Shown here: positions 7,463-16,195 of the stretch, piece after piece | Position numbering within the stretch: the first letter of the stretch is position 1 | Layout: every line of letters begins with the position of its first letter | DNA from: Ga0077536 sp943370145 | Lineage (GTDB): Bacteria > Pseudomonadota > Gammaproteobacteria > Ga0077536 | Assembly: GCA_943370145.1 (NCBI GenBank) | Contig: CALRPY020000001.1 | Location: forward strand, 186,001 to 250,000 | DNA length: 64,000 nucleotides | Reading direction: 5' to 3' | The notes under the pieces: model-generated | The model's database searches: none | What the model saw: the letters and a program-made list of their open reading frames with translations, nothing else | What the model was told of the DNA's origin: nothing | Made by a program: the position numbers and the translations under genes

Positions 7463-9553
7463 TCAGTCGGCTTCGTCGACCGCCTTCATACTGAGGCGGA
7501 TACGACCCTGGCGATCCACCTCGAGGACCTTGACCTTGACCGTGTCACCTTCTGACAGCTTGTCGCTGACATTCTCGACGCGCTCATGCGAGATCTGCGA
7601 GATGTGCACCAACCCGTCCTTGCCCGGCAGGATGTTCACGAACGCACCGAAGTCCATCAGCTTCTGGACCCTGCCTTCGTAAATGGAGCCCACCTGCACG
7701 TCGGCGGTGATGGCTTCGACCCGGCGCTTGGCCTCCTGGCCGGCAGCGAAGTCAACCGACGCGATCTTGACCATGCCGTCGTCGCTGATATCGATGGTCG
7801 TTCCCGTCTCTTCGGTAATCTGGCGGATGGTGCTGCCACCCTTGCCGATGACGTCCCGAATCTTGTCCGGGTCAATCTTGATCGTGATGATTCGCGGCGC
7901 GTACTCGGACATTTCCGTGCGCGGGGCGCTCAGGACCTGGTTCATGCACTCGAGGATGTGGAGTCGGCCCTGCTTGGCCTGCGCCAGCGCAACCTCCATG
8001 ATTTCCTTGGTGATGCCGTTGATCTTGATATCCATCTGCAGCGCAGTGACGCCAGCCGAGGTCCCGGCAACCTTGAAGTCCATGTCGCCCAGGTGATCCT
8101 CGTCACCGAGGATGTCGGACAGCACGACGAATTCGTCACCTTCCTTGATCAGGCCCATGGCAATGCCGGCCACCGGTGCGACCAGCGGGACACCGGCGTC
8201 CATCAGCGCGAGGCTGCTGCCGCAGACGGAGGCCATGGAACTAGAGCCATTCGATTCCAGGATTTCCGACACCACGCGAACGGAGTACGGGAATTTGGTC
8301 ATGTCGGGCATGACGGCCTGGACGCCACGCTTCGCCAGGCGACCGTGGCCGATCTCGCGCCGCTTCGGTGAGCCGACGCGGCCCGTCTCGCCGACGGAGA
8401 ACGGAGGGAAGTTGTAGTGGAACATGAATGGTTCGCGACGCTCGCCTTCGATCGCGTCGATAATCTGCGAATCCCGCTCCGTGCCGAGGGCGACACACAC
8501 CAGCGCCTGCGTCTCGCCACGCGTGAACAGCGCGGAACCATGCGTACGCGGCAACAGGCCGGCCTCGACGTGAATTGCGCGGATATCCGCCTTGCCACGG
8601 CCATCGATACGCGGTTTGCCGGCGATCACGGCGGAACGCACCGTGTCGTATTCGAGCGTTTCCACGACCGCGGCGATCTGCTGGGGCGTCCATGCCGGGG
8701 CGTCACCCTCGCCGAACGCGGCCTTGACTTCAGCGCGCAGCGCCGACAGGCGGTCCCGGCGCGCCATCTTGTCCACGATCGAATAGGCTTCTGCGAACTG
8801 GCTGCTGAAGCGCGCCCGAACAGCATCGGCCAGGGCGGTGGGCGCCGGCGGCGGCTGCCATGCCGGTGCCGGGCAGTTGAGCTTCGCCTGCAGTTCCTTG
8901 ATCGCGCGAATCGCGACCTGGAACTGCTCGTGTCCATACACGACGGCACCCAGCATCACTTCCTCGGACAGCTGCCTAGCCTCGGATTCGACCATCAGCA
9001 CCGACGATTCGGTACCGGCAACCACTAGGTCAAGCTGCGAATCGGCCAGTGCGCCGAAGCTCGGATTCAGAATGTACTGCCCATCCTTGTAACCGACCCG
9101 GGCAGCGGCGATCGGGCCCATGAACGGCAGGCCGGAAATCGACACCGCAGCGGAGGCGCCAATCAGCGCGGGGATGTCGGGGTCGACCGCCGGATCCAGC
9201 GACAACACCGTGCAGATGATCTGCACTTCGTTGTTGAAGCCTTCGGGAAACAGGGGGCGGATGGGGCGGTCGATGAGGCGGGAGGTCAGGGTTTCCTTTT
9301 CGGTCGGGCGGCCTTCGCGTTTGAAGAAACCGCCAGGAATCTTGCCTGCCGCGTAGGTGCGTTCCTGATAGTCGACGGTCAGCGGGAAGAAATCGCGGTC
9401 CGTCGTCCCTTCCTTGTTACCCACCACGGTTGAAAGGACGACGGTCTGGCCCATCGTGGTGAGTACCGAGCCGGTCGCCTGCTTGGCGAGCCTGCCGGTT
9501 TCGAGGGTTACTTCGCGATCTCCGAACTGGAACGAAACTTTGGTGGGCGTCAT
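7463..9553 (-). CDS. pnp: Polyribonucleotide nucleotidyltransferase (PNPase)
   Basis: A 696-residue phosphorolytic 3'-5' exoribonuclease, close to the E. coli length (711). It has two RNase PH domains (about 10-230 and 310-530), then KH (IKIDPDKIRDVIGKGG, near 550-610) and S1 (VGSIYEGRVQKLMDFGAFV, near 620-690). The second core has SSSMASVCGSSLALMDAG and the DMDFKVAGT loop. It works in RNA decay with RNase E. It is downstream of rpsO, as in E. coli, with a hairpin between them. Confidence 0.97.
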   Translation of the reverse strand: MTPTKVSFQFGDREVTLETGRLAKQATGSVLTTMGQTVVLSTVVGNKEGTTDRDFFPLTVDYQERTYAAGKIPGGFFKREGRPTEKETLTSRLIDRPIRPLFPEGFNNEVQIICTVLSLDPAVDPDIPALIGASAAVSISGLPFMGPIAAARVGYKDGQYILNPSFGALADSQLDLVVAGTESSVLMVESEARQLSEEVMLGAVVYGHEQFQVAIRAIKELQAKLNCPAPAWQPPPAPTALADAVRARFSSQFAEAYSIVDKMARRDRLSALRAEVKAAFGEGDAPAWTPQQIAAVVETLEYDTVRSAVIAGKPRIDGRGKADIRAIHVEAGLLPRTHGSALFTRGETQALVCVALGTERDSQIIDAIEGERREPFMFHYNFPPFSVGETGRVGSPKRREIGHGRLAKRGVQAVMPDMTKFPYSVRVVSEILESNGSSSMASVCGSSLALMDAGVPLVAPVAGIAMGLIKEGDEFVVLSDILGDEDHLGDMDFKVAGTSAGVTALQMDIKINGITKEIMEVALAQAKQGRLHILECMNQVLSAPRTEMSEYAPRIITIKIDPDKIRDVIGKGGSTIRQITEETGTTIDISDDGMVKIASVDFAAGQEAKRRVEAITADVQVGSIYEGRVQKLMDFGAFVNILPGKDGLVHISQISHERVENVSDKLSEGDTVKVKVLEVDRQGRIRLSMKAVDEAD

Positions 9554-9621
9554 AGGTGAACCGATCGTTGCTTGGTAGTGGGTGAAGCCATTGCGGCGCG
9601 CTAGCGAGTAGCCAGGACAGA

Positions 9622-9639
9622 CGGCGTCGAACGACGCCG
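9622..9639 (-). other. rpsO-pnp intergenic hairpin
   Basis: A 7-base stem (CGGCGTC / GACGCCG) with a GAAC loop (plus-strand sense) in the 99-base rpsO-pnp spacer. It has no T-tract. In E. coli this spacer carries the rpsO attenuator and RNase processing sites, so an analogous role is possible. Confidence 0.35.
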
Positions 9640-9652
9640 CCGGATATCCGTA

Positions 9653-9922
9653 TTACTTGCGCAGGCCCAGCTTGGTGATCAGTTCCCGGTAGCGCTCGGG
9701 ACTGCGGTCGCGGAGATAGTCGAGCAGCTTGCGGCGCCGATTGACCATGCGAAGGAGGCCCTGCCGCGAGTGGTTGTCGTGCGAATGGGCCTTGAAGTGG
9801 CCGGACAGTTCCTCGATACGCGCCGACAGCAATGCCACCTGCACTTCCGGGCTCCCGGTATCGTTCGCGCCGCGGGCGTTACCGGCCACGATCTCGAGTT
9901 TCTGACTGCTGCTCAATGCCAT
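9653..9922 (-). CDS. rpsO: 30S ribosomal protein S15
   Basis: An 89-residue uS15, the exact E. coli length. It has GSPEVQVALLSARIEELSGHF, HSRQGLLRMVNRRRKLLDYL and the LITKLGLRK end. S15 binds 16S rRNA helices 20-22 early in assembly and often represses its own mRNA. The 100-base gap from truB contains a predicted promoter, so it may be transcribed both by read-through and from its own start. Confidence 0.97.
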   Translation of the reverse strand: MALSSSQKLEIVAGNARGANDTGSPEVQVALLSARIEELSGHFKAHSHDNHSRQGLLRMVNRRRKLLDYLRDRSPERYRELITKLGLRK

Positions 9923-9973
9923 TGCTACGAACTCCTGCTTTCTTTCATTTTCAACTACTTGAGTAGGCCGCGC

Positions 9974-10002
9974 ATTCTAACCGCGCACGCACCCGCTCAC
10001 AA
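9974..10002 (-). promoter_or_regulatory. Predicted sigma-70 promoter of rpsO-pnp
   Basis: On the minus strand, TTGTGA (9997-10002) and TAGAAT (9974-9979) have 17-base spacing, and TAGAAT is followed by GCGCGG. It lies between truB and rpsO, where E. coli also has an internal promoter. The TAGAATGCGC core is shared with the rpsP promoter. Confidence 0.5.
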
Positions 10003-10022
10003 CAATTTTCTGCGCCGGATCA

Positions 10023-10991
10023 TCAGGTTTGGTGCTGATCGGGCACTTCGGACACGGTCTGCATCATGCGGCGCGGGGCCAGCCTGCCCGCCGCATCGAC
10101 TTCCCCCATCCCGAGAAAACGCCCGCTGCGCGCATACACCCGGCACATGCCGGCCACTGGCCGGCCGGCCACAGTCACCGCTTGGCCGAAGGCCATGGCC
10201 CGCTCCGCAGCGGTCGATTCGAGCGTCACTGCGGGGAAGGCGCCCAGCGCACTGTCGACGGGCAGCAGGAGCGCATCCAGGTCCTGCGCATCGGGCAGCG
10301 GGTCCTGGAAGCTCGCAAGGGGATGGGCATCGTCGAGACTGAACGGGCCCGCACGGGTACGACGCAGCGCGGAGAGGTGCGCGCCACAGCCCAGCGCCTC
10401 GCCGATGTCCTCGGCCAGCGTTCTGACATAGGTGCCCTTGGAACAGTGAACTTCCAGGCGCGCGCTGCCCGGACCATAGGCGAGCAGGCGCAAGCTGAAA
10501 ATGTGCACCACGCGTGCGGCGCGTTCGAGTTCGATGCCCGCCCGTGCATACTCGTAGAGGGGCCGCCCGTCGCGTTTCAGCGCCGAATACATCGGGGGCA
10601 CCTGGGTGATTTCACCGCGGAAGCGCGTCAGCACCGCTTCGACGTCGGCCTGCCCGATGCCGGTAGACGAGCGCTCGCGCAGGACATCGCCCTCGCGATC
10701 ACCCGTCGTGGTGGTCGCGCCCAGGGCGATATCGGCAACGTAAACCTTATCGGCATCCAGCAGGAAGGCGCTGACCTTCGTCGCTTCGCCGAAACACAGG
10801 GGAAGGAGGCCCGTGGCGGCCACATCGAGGTTGCCGGTATGTCCGCCCTTGGCGGCGGCAAACGCTCGACGGACACGCTGCAGGGCGACGTTCGAACTGA
10901 TGCCTGCAGGCTTGTCCAGCAGCAGGATACCTGTGACCGCTCGCTTCGGGCGTCGCGCGCCGCCGCTGGCTTCTCCCGTCAGGCGAGTCAC
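10023..10991 (-). CDS. truB: tRNA pseudouridine(55) synthase TruB
   Basis: A 322-residue enzyme that forms pseudouridine 55 in the T-loop of tRNAs. Signatures are GILLLDKPAGISSN, then GHTGNLDVAATGLLPLCFGEATK, which holds the catalytic Asp. The family motif is GTLDPxATG; here it reads GNLDVAATG, so Thr-Leu-Asp-Pro is Asn-Leu-Asp-Val but the catalytic Asp is kept. The CSKGTYVRTLAEDIGEALG motif is complete. A basic tail of about 10 residues precedes the domain. The gene overlaps rbfA by 4 bases. Confidence 0.95.
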   Translation of the reverse strand: MTRLTGEASGGARRPKRAVTGILLLDKPAGISSNVALQRVRRAFAAAKGGHTGNLDVAATGLLPLCFGEATKVSAFLLDADKVYVADIALGATTTTGDREGDVLRERSSTGIGQADVEAVLTRFRGEITQVPPMYSALKRDGRPLYEYARAGIELERAARVVHIFSLRLLAYGPGSARLEVHCSKGTYVRTLAEDIGEALGCGAHLSALRRTRAGPFSLDDAHPLASFQDPLPDAQDLDALLLPVDSALGAFPAVTLESTAAERAMAFGQAVTVAGRPVAGMCRVYARSGRFLGMGEVDAAGRLAPRRMMQTVSEVPDQHQT

Positions 10992-11338
10992 TCCCCGCTG
11001 CGCTTGGCGAGCAGTTCGCTGATGCGGGCGCCGGTTGCGATGGACTCGTCGAGCGCGAAGTGGACCGTCGGGACTTTCTTCATCCGCAGGTCGCGCGCGA
11101 TCCGCTGTCGCATGTCGCCACGCAGTTCGCGCAAGGCGCCCATGATCTGTTCACGCGAGGCCGGGGTGCCGAACGCGCTGACATAGACCGTTGCCGTCGA
11201 CAGGTCGGATGCCACATCGACGTCGGTCACGGTCAGCATGCCCAGTCCGCCGTCCCGGGCGGCCTGCGCGAGCGGTTCGGCGAGTAGTCGCTTGATGCTC
11301 TCAGCCACCCTGATCTTGCGCGGATATTCCTTTGGCAT
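10988..11338 (-). CDS. rbfA: Ribosome-binding factor A
   Basis: A 116-residue KH-fold protein that binds the 30S subunit and helps mature the 16S 5' end. It starts MPKEYPRKIRVAESIKRLLAE and contains LTVTDVDVASDLSTATVYVS and the RIARDLRMKKVPTVHFALDES signature. It lies between infB and truB and overlaps truB, as is usual in this operon. Confidence 0.96.
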   Translation of the reverse strand: MPKEYPRKIRVAESIKRLLAEPLAQAARDGGLGMLTVTDVDVASDLSTATVYVSAFGTPASREQIMGALRELRGDMRQRIARDLRMKKVPTVHFALDESIATGARISELLAKRSGE

Positions 11339-11349
11339 GCGATATCGGT

Positions 11350-13911
11350 CTAGATCGTCCGCGCGACCATCGTCCGCTCGTAGACTTCAATCTGGTCACC
11401 CGGCTTGACGTCATTGTAATTCTTGACGCCGATACCGCATTCGGTGCCGGCCCTGACCTCGGACACGTCATCCTTGAAGCGGCGCAGCGACTCGAGTTCG
11501 CCCTCGTAAATCACGACGTTGTCGCGCAGCACCCGAATCGGGTTGCTGCGCTTGACCGTGCCGCTGGTGACGATGCAGCCAGCGATCGCGCCGAGCTTCG
11601 ACGACCGGAAGACGTCCCGCACCTGCGCGATACCAACGATTGTTTCGCGGATTTCCGGCGACAGCAGGCCGTTGATTGCGGCCTTCACGTCATCGATGAC
11701 GTCATAGATGATGCTGTAATACCGCAGATCGATGCCTTCTTCGTCGACCAGGCGGCGCGCCGCGGAGTCCGCCCGCACGTTGAAGCCGATCATGTAGGCC
11801 TTCGACGCCAGCGCGAGGTTCACGTCGGACTCGTTGATGCCACCGACGCCGGCGGCGACGATTTCCACGCGGACTTCCGGCGAACTGAGTCGCGCAAGCG
11901 ATTCCGACAGCGCTTCGGCCGAACCCTGCACGTCGGCCTTGATAAGTATCTTGACCGAGGCCGTCTCGCCTTCCTTCATCTGCTGGAAGACGTTCTCGAG
12001 CTTCGAGGCCTGCTGGCGTGCGAGCTTGTTCTCGCGATCCTTGTCCTGGCGGAAGTTGGCGATTTCCCGCGCCTTGCGCTCATCGTCGACCACCATCGCA
12101 TCGTCGCCCGCGTTGGGCGTCCCGGACAGGCCGAGCACCTCGACCGGCGACGATGGTCCAGCCGACTCGATCGTGGCGCCGCTGGCGTCGACCATGGCGC
12201 GCACGCGGCCGAACTCCGTACCGGTCAGCAGCACGTCGCCACGCCGGAGCGTGCCGCGCTGGATGAGCACGGTCGCGACCGGACCGCGTCCCTTGTCGAG
12301 GCGGGACTCGATGACCGCGCCTCTCGCCGGTCCGTTGACGACGGACTTGAGTTCGAGGACTTCCGCCTGCAGTGAAATGTTTTCCAGGAGCGTTTCGACG
12401 CCCTCACCCGTCTTGGCCGACACCGGGACGAACAGCGTATCGCCGCCCCACTCTTCCGAGATGACGCCCTGTACCGACAGTTCCTGACGGACGCGGTCGA
12501 GGTCCTTGTTCGGCTTGTCGATCTTGTTGATGGCCACGATCAGCGGCACTCCCGCCGCGCGGGCGTGCTTGATCGCTTCCTCGGTCTGGGGCATCACGCC
12601 GTCGTCTGCCGCAACCACCAGGATGACGATGTCAGTGACCTTCGCGCCGCGCGCGCGCATCGCCGTGAAGGCCTCGTGACCGGGCGTATCGAGGAAGGTG
12701 ATCGGTCCGTGGGCGGTCTGCACCTGATACGCGCCGATGTGCTGCGTGATGCCACCGGCCTCACCGGCCGCAACCTGCGACTTGCGGATGTAGTCGAGCA
12801 GCGAAGTCTTGCCGTGGTCGACATGGCCCATGATGGTGACGACCGGCGCGCGCGCCTGCAGATCACCAGCGCCTTCCGCCGACTCGAGCAACTCCTCCTC
12901 GAGCGCGTTCTCGCGCACGACCTTGCCCTTGTGACCCATTTCCTCGACGAGCAGCAGCGCAGTGTCCTGGTCCATCATCTGGTTGATCGTGACCATGCTG
13001 CCCATTTTCATCATCACCTTGATGACTTCGGCAGCCTTGACCGACATGCGTTGCGCGAGTTCCGCAACCGTCAGGCTTTCCGGAATCAGCACTTCACGCA
13101 CCACCGGCTGGGTCGGGCGCTCGAAACCGTGCTTGCCGGCGGATTGCGGCACAAAACGGCGTGGCGGCGGCGACTTCTTCTTGCGCTTGCCGGACTTGTC
13201 GACGGCCACGTGCAGTTCCTTGCGACCCGCGCCCCGCCCGGAGCGGTCGCCACCGGGCCCGTCACGGCGATCACCGTGTCGCGGTGGGGTGGCATCGGGC
13301 CGCGCAGCCGCGGGTGGCGGGGCCTGCGCCTCGACCGGCGGAGCCGGCACGGGTTCGGGCACCGGCGCTTCCTCGACGGCAAGCGCCGCCGGCTCGACCG
13401 GGGTTTCAACGACCGGTGGTTCTTCGAGCTGGAATTCTTCCACCGGCGCGGGCGGCGGCGGGGCTTCGACGGCGGCGGCGTCGCCGCCCATCGGTTCATT
13501 TTCGAGCTGACGCTGGCGCTCGAGCTCGGCCTGCTGCTCCTTGCGCGCGGTCTCTTCCTCGACGACGACGCTGCGCTTCACATAGGTGCGGCTGCGACGG
13601 AATTCGACGGCGACGGTTTTGGCGGCACCGGGCTTGGCGACTCCTACCCGCGAACGGGTGCGGGCCTTGTCGGCTGGAATCTTGATTTCGCTGACGGTTT
13701 TGCGACTCAGCGTGATCTTGCTCGGCTCGGGGGCGGCCCCCTCCTTGCCGTGCATGCGTCGCAGGTGCGCAAGCAGCTGGCTCTTCTCCTGCTCGGAGAT
13801 CGGGTCCTCGGACTTCTTGCCCTGGAGTCCTGCGTCGTTGAGCTGGGTAATCAGGCGTTCGACAGGAACACCGACGACGTTGGCGAATTCGCGGACCGTA
13901 ATCTCAGCCAT
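11350..13911 (-). CDS. infB: Translation initiation factor IF-2
   Basis: An 853-residue GTPase that delivers fMet-tRNA to the 30S subunit. The IF2-N domain is at 1-50. A long charged, Pro/Ala/Glu-rich linker runs from about 90 to 230, a second IF2-N is near 270-330, and the G domain has GHVDHGKTS, DTPGHEAF and NKIDKP near 355-470. Domains II-IV follow to the end. The ATG at 13911 is chosen because MAEITVREFA is the family start and GAGGG precedes it; two extra codons back to a TTG overlap nusA. It lies 2 bases after the nusA stop. Confidence 0.97.
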   Translation of the reverse strand: MAEITVREFANVVGVPVERLITQLNDAGLQGKKSEDPISEQEKSQLLAHLRRMHGKEGAAPEPSKITLSRKTVSEIKIPADKARTRSRVGVAKPGAAKTVAVEFRRSRTYVKRSVVVEEETARKEQQAELERQRQLENEPMGGDAAAVEAPPPPAPVEEFQLEEPPVVETPVEPAALAVEEAPVPEPVPAPPVEAQAPPPAAARPDATPPRHGDRRDGPGGDRSGRGAGRKELHVAVDKSGKRKKKSPPPRRFVPQSAGKHGFERPTQPVVREVLIPESLTVAELAQRMSVKAAEVIKVMMKMGSMVTINQMMDQDTALLLVEEMGHKGKVVRENALEEELLESAEGAGDLQARAPVVTIMGHVDHGKTSLLDYIRKSQVAAGEAGGITQHIGAYQVQTAHGPITFLDTPGHEAFTAMRARGAKVTDIVILVVAADDGVMPQTEEAIKHARAAGVPLIVAINKIDKPNKDLDRVRQELSVQGVISEEWGGDTLFVPVSAKTGEGVETLLENISLQAEVLELKSVVNGPARGAVIESRLDKGRGPVATVLIQRGTLRRGDVLLTGTEFGRVRAMVDASGATIESAGPSSPVEVLGLSGTPNAGDDAMVVDDERKAREIANFRQDKDRENKLARQQASKLENVFQQMKEGETASVKILIKADVQGSAEALSESLARLSSPEVRVEIVAAGVGGINESDVNLALASKAYMIGFNVRADSAARRLVDEEGIDLRYYSIIYDVIDDVKAAINGLLSPEIRETIVGIAQVRDVFRSSKLGAIAGCIVTSGTVKRSNPIRVLRDNVVIYEGELESLRRFKDDVSEVRAGTECGIGVKNYNDVKPGDQIEVYERTMVARTI

Positions 13912-13913
13912 GT

Positions 13914-15467
13914 TCAACCCTCACCCTCAGACTTGGCACCTTCGTCGAACCATGGGGCGCGGGCGGTCATGATCAACTGCCCAGCCTGTTCTTCGGTCAC
14001 GCCTTCGATTTCGAGCAGATCATCGATGGACTGCTCGGCGAGGTCCTCCATCGTGACGATGCCGCGTCCTGCGAACTGGTAGGCCAGCTCCTGGGTCATG
14101 CCGTCCATATTGAGCAAGTCCTCGGCCGGATGCGCATCGCCCAGCTGTTCTTCCGACGCGATTGCTCGCGTGAGCAACAGGTCCTTGGCACGCTGCCGCA
14201 GCTCCTGCACCAGGGTTTCATCGAATTCCTCGATGGCCATCATCTCGTGCTCGGGCACGTAGGCGATTTCCTCGATAGACGCAAAGCCCTCCTGCACGAG
14301 GATCGCCGCGATTTCCTCGTCGACGTCGAGCAGGTCCATGAAGGTCTTTTGCGCCTTCGTGGTTTCCGCCTCGCTCTTCTGCTCCGCGTCGGCCTCGGTC
14401 ATGACGTTGAGTTCCCATCCCGTGAGCTGGCTTGCCAGCCGCACGTTCTGCCCATTGCGGCCGATCGCCTGGGACAACTGTTCCTCGGCAACGGCGACGT
14501 CCATGCTGCCCTTGTCCTCGTCCACGAGAATCGACACGACGTCCGCGGGTGACATCGCGTTGATCACGAACTGGGCCGGGTTCTCGTCCCACAGGATGAT
14601 GTCGACGCGTTCGCCGGCAAGCTCGTTGGATACAGCCTGCACACGCGAACCGCGCATGCCGACGCAGGCCCCGACCGGGTCGATGCGGGGGTCGGTGCTG
14701 TGCACTGCGATCTTGGCGCGCAGGCCCGGATCGCGGGCCGCGCCGTGGACCTCGATCACGCCCTCGCCGATCTCGGGCACCTCCAGCTTGAACAGCTCGA
14801 TGAGGAGCTCGCGGGCGGTGCGGCTGACAAAAAGCTGCGGACCACGCTTTTCCGGTCGGACATCGAAGAGGTAGCCGCGGATGCGGTCGCCAGGACGCAC
14901 CACTTCCCGCGGAATCACGTGTTCCTTGGGAATCACGGCCTCTGCGTTGCCGCCAAGGTCGAGGAAGATGCTGCCCCGTTCAAGTCGCTTGACGACGCCC
15001 ATCACGAGGTCGCCGATACGGCCCTGGAAGGCCTCGACGACCTGGGCACGCTCGGCTTCCCTGACCTTCTGCACGATGACCTGCTTGGCGGTCTGTGCCG
15101 CGATGCGGCCGAACTCTGCCGCCTCCAGTGGTTCTTCGAGGAAATCACCGACCTTGATGCCGAACTGCTTATCGGACGCCTCCTCGAGGAAAATCTGGCG
15201 CTCCGGGAACTCGAGATCGGGCTCGTCACCTTCGTTGACAAGTTCAAGCTCGGCGTAGCGCGCCGCGCGGTCCATGACCTCCCAGCGCCGGAAAGCCTCG
15301 TAGTCGCCGGTCGTGCGATCGATTGCGACGCGCACGTCGACGTCATCGGTGAAGCGCTTCTTGGTAGCGCTCGCCAGGGCAGCTTCCAACGCTTCGAAGA
15401 TGACCTCCTTCGGCACGCCCTTTTCGTTCGACACGACGTCTACGACTGTCAGGATTTCCTTGTTCAT
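13914..15467 (-). CDS. nusA: Transcription termination/antitermination factor NusA
   Basis: A 517-residue protein (E. coli 495). The N-terminal RNA-polymerase-binding domain is at 1-125, S1 near 135-200 (GDLVMGVVKRLERGSIFLDLG), KH1 and KH2 near 205-345 (GACVGMRGSRVQAVSNEL; QAIGRNGQNVRLASQLTGW), and two acidic C-terminal AR repeats near 365-505. The C-terminal repeats match the gammaproteobacterial form. NusA controls pausing, intrinsic termination and antitermination. It is 3 bases downstream of rimP. Confidence 0.97.
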   Translation of the reverse strand: MNKEILTVVDVVSNEKGVPKEVIFEALEAALASATKKRFTDDVDVRVAIDRTTGDYEAFRRWEVMDRAARYAELELVNEGDEPDLEFPERQIFLEEASDKQFGIKVGDFLEEPLEAAEFGRIAAQTAKQVIVQKVREAERAQVVEAFQGRIGDLVMGVVKRLERGSIFLDLGGNAEAVIPKEHVIPREVVRPGDRIRGYLFDVRPEKRGPQLFVSRTARELLIELFKLEVPEIGEGVIEVHGAARDPGLRAKIAVHSTDPRIDPVGACVGMRGSRVQAVSNELAGERVDIILWDENPAQFVINAMSPADVVSILVDEDKGSMDVAVAEEQLSQAIGRNGQNVRLASQLTGWELNVMTEADAEQKSEAETTKAQKTFMDLLDVDEEIAAILVQEGFASIEEIAYVPEHEMMAIEEFDETLVQELRQRAKDLLLTRAIASEEQLGDAHPAEDLLNMDGMTQELAYQFAGRGIVTMEDLAEQSIDDLLEIEGVTEEQAGQLIMTARAPWFDEGAKSEGEG

Positions 15468-15470
15468 GCT

Positions 15471-15971
15471 CTATTCCCGCTCAACTTTCTTGGGACGCGC
15501 CTTGCCCACAGCTGGCTCGGGCCACACGGGCACCAGCCTCGCTTTTTCAATCATGTTGTGTCGAATCTGCCGCTCGCCGTCGGCTGCGGCGATGGTTACC
15601 TGCTCGTCGTCCGCGTCCAGGATTCTGCCAACCAGGCGGCGATGGCCGTCGACGAGCATGCGGAGCCTGAGCTGGACCTCCATGCCGAGGAAACGCTGCC
15701 ATTGGCCGGGGTAGAACAGCACCCGGTCCAAGCCGGGTGAAGAGACTTCGAGGGTGTAATCACCGCGAACGGCGCTCTCGGCCTCGAGGAGGTCGCCGAC
15801 CTGGGCGCTGACCTTTTCACAGTCCTCTAGCGCGATGCCTTCCGGCGCATCGATGAACACCCGGATCAGCTGGCGCTGCCCGAGACGCTGCCGTTCGATG
15901 CCCCATAGCTCGTAGCCCAGGCCCGAGACCGTGGGCTCGATCAGTTGTGCGATGGCGTCGCTGCCGTGCAT
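15471..15971 (-). CDS. rimP: Ribosome maturation factor RimP
   Basis: A 166-residue protein needed for early 30S assembly. It has LGYELWGIERQ, RVFIDAPEGIALEDCEKVS and YTLEVSSPGLDRVLF, the diagnostic signature. It is the first protein gene of the nusA operon, just downstream of the initiator tRNA and a terminator-like hairpin. Some transcripts must therefore read through that hairpin, or a second promoter exists. Confidence 0.96.
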   Translation of the reverse strand: MHGSDAIAQLIEPTVSGLGYELWGIERQRLGQRQLIRVFIDAPEGIALEDCEKVSAQVGDLLEAESAVRGDYTLEVSSPGLDRVLFYPGQWQRFLGMEVQLRLRMLVDGHRRLVGRILDADDEQVTIAAADGERQIRHNMIEKARLVPVWPEPAVGKARPKKVERE

Positions 15972-15994
15972 TTTTCTCCGCCGAAAAGCAAAAA

Positions 15995-16012
15995 GCCCCG
16001 ATTTCCCGGGGC
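15995..16012 (-). terminator. Attenuator/terminator between the initiator tRNA and rimP
   Basis: The stem GCCCCG / CGGGGC has a 6-base loop and is followed on the minus strand by CTTTTTGC. A T-run also flanks it on the other strand. It sits about 10 bases beyond the tRNA 3' end and 24 bases before the rimP start, so it could set how much transcription continues into rimP-nusA-infB. Confidence 0.75.
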
Positions 16013-16021
16013 CTTTTTAGA

Positions 16022-16098
16022 TGGTAGCGGGGGCAGGATTTGAACCTGCGACCTTCGGGTTATGAGCCCGACGAGCTGCCAGACTGCTCCACCCCGCA
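16022..16098 (-). tRNA. metY: Initiator tRNA-fMet (CAT anticodon)
   Basis: The 77 bases fold as a complete cloverleaf with an encoded CCA. The anticodon is CAT. Initiator hallmarks are three consecutive G-C pairs in the anticodon stem (GGG...CCC), an A11:U24 pair in the D stem and an unpaired 1:72 position. Here 1:72 is U.U, whereas the E. coli initiator has C.A. It lies upstream of rimP-nusA-infB, the position of metY in E. coli, which supports the name. Confidence 0.95.
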
Positions 16099-16113
16099 AT
16101 TGTCAGACCCGGA

Positions 16114-16142
16114 ATGTTAAAGACTTGGCCCGAGTAATTCAA
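16114..16142 (-). promoter_or_regulatory. Predicted sigma-70 promoter of the tRNA-fMet/nusA operon
   Basis: On the minus strand, TTGAAT (16137-16142) and TAACAT (16114-16119) are 17 bases apart. A GC-rich discriminator (TCCGGG) follows, as in stable-RNA promoters. Transcription would start about 8 bases before the mature tRNA 5' end. Confidence 0.6.
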
Positions 16143-16195
16143 GCCATCCGGAGATATAAATTCAGATGAATTGGGTACGCGCCGCGCGGCGTGGC

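Noticed and set aside
12565..14082. Long plus-strand frame opposite infB
   Set aside because: Shadow of the IF-2 reading frame, with no start signal and no recognisable domain.
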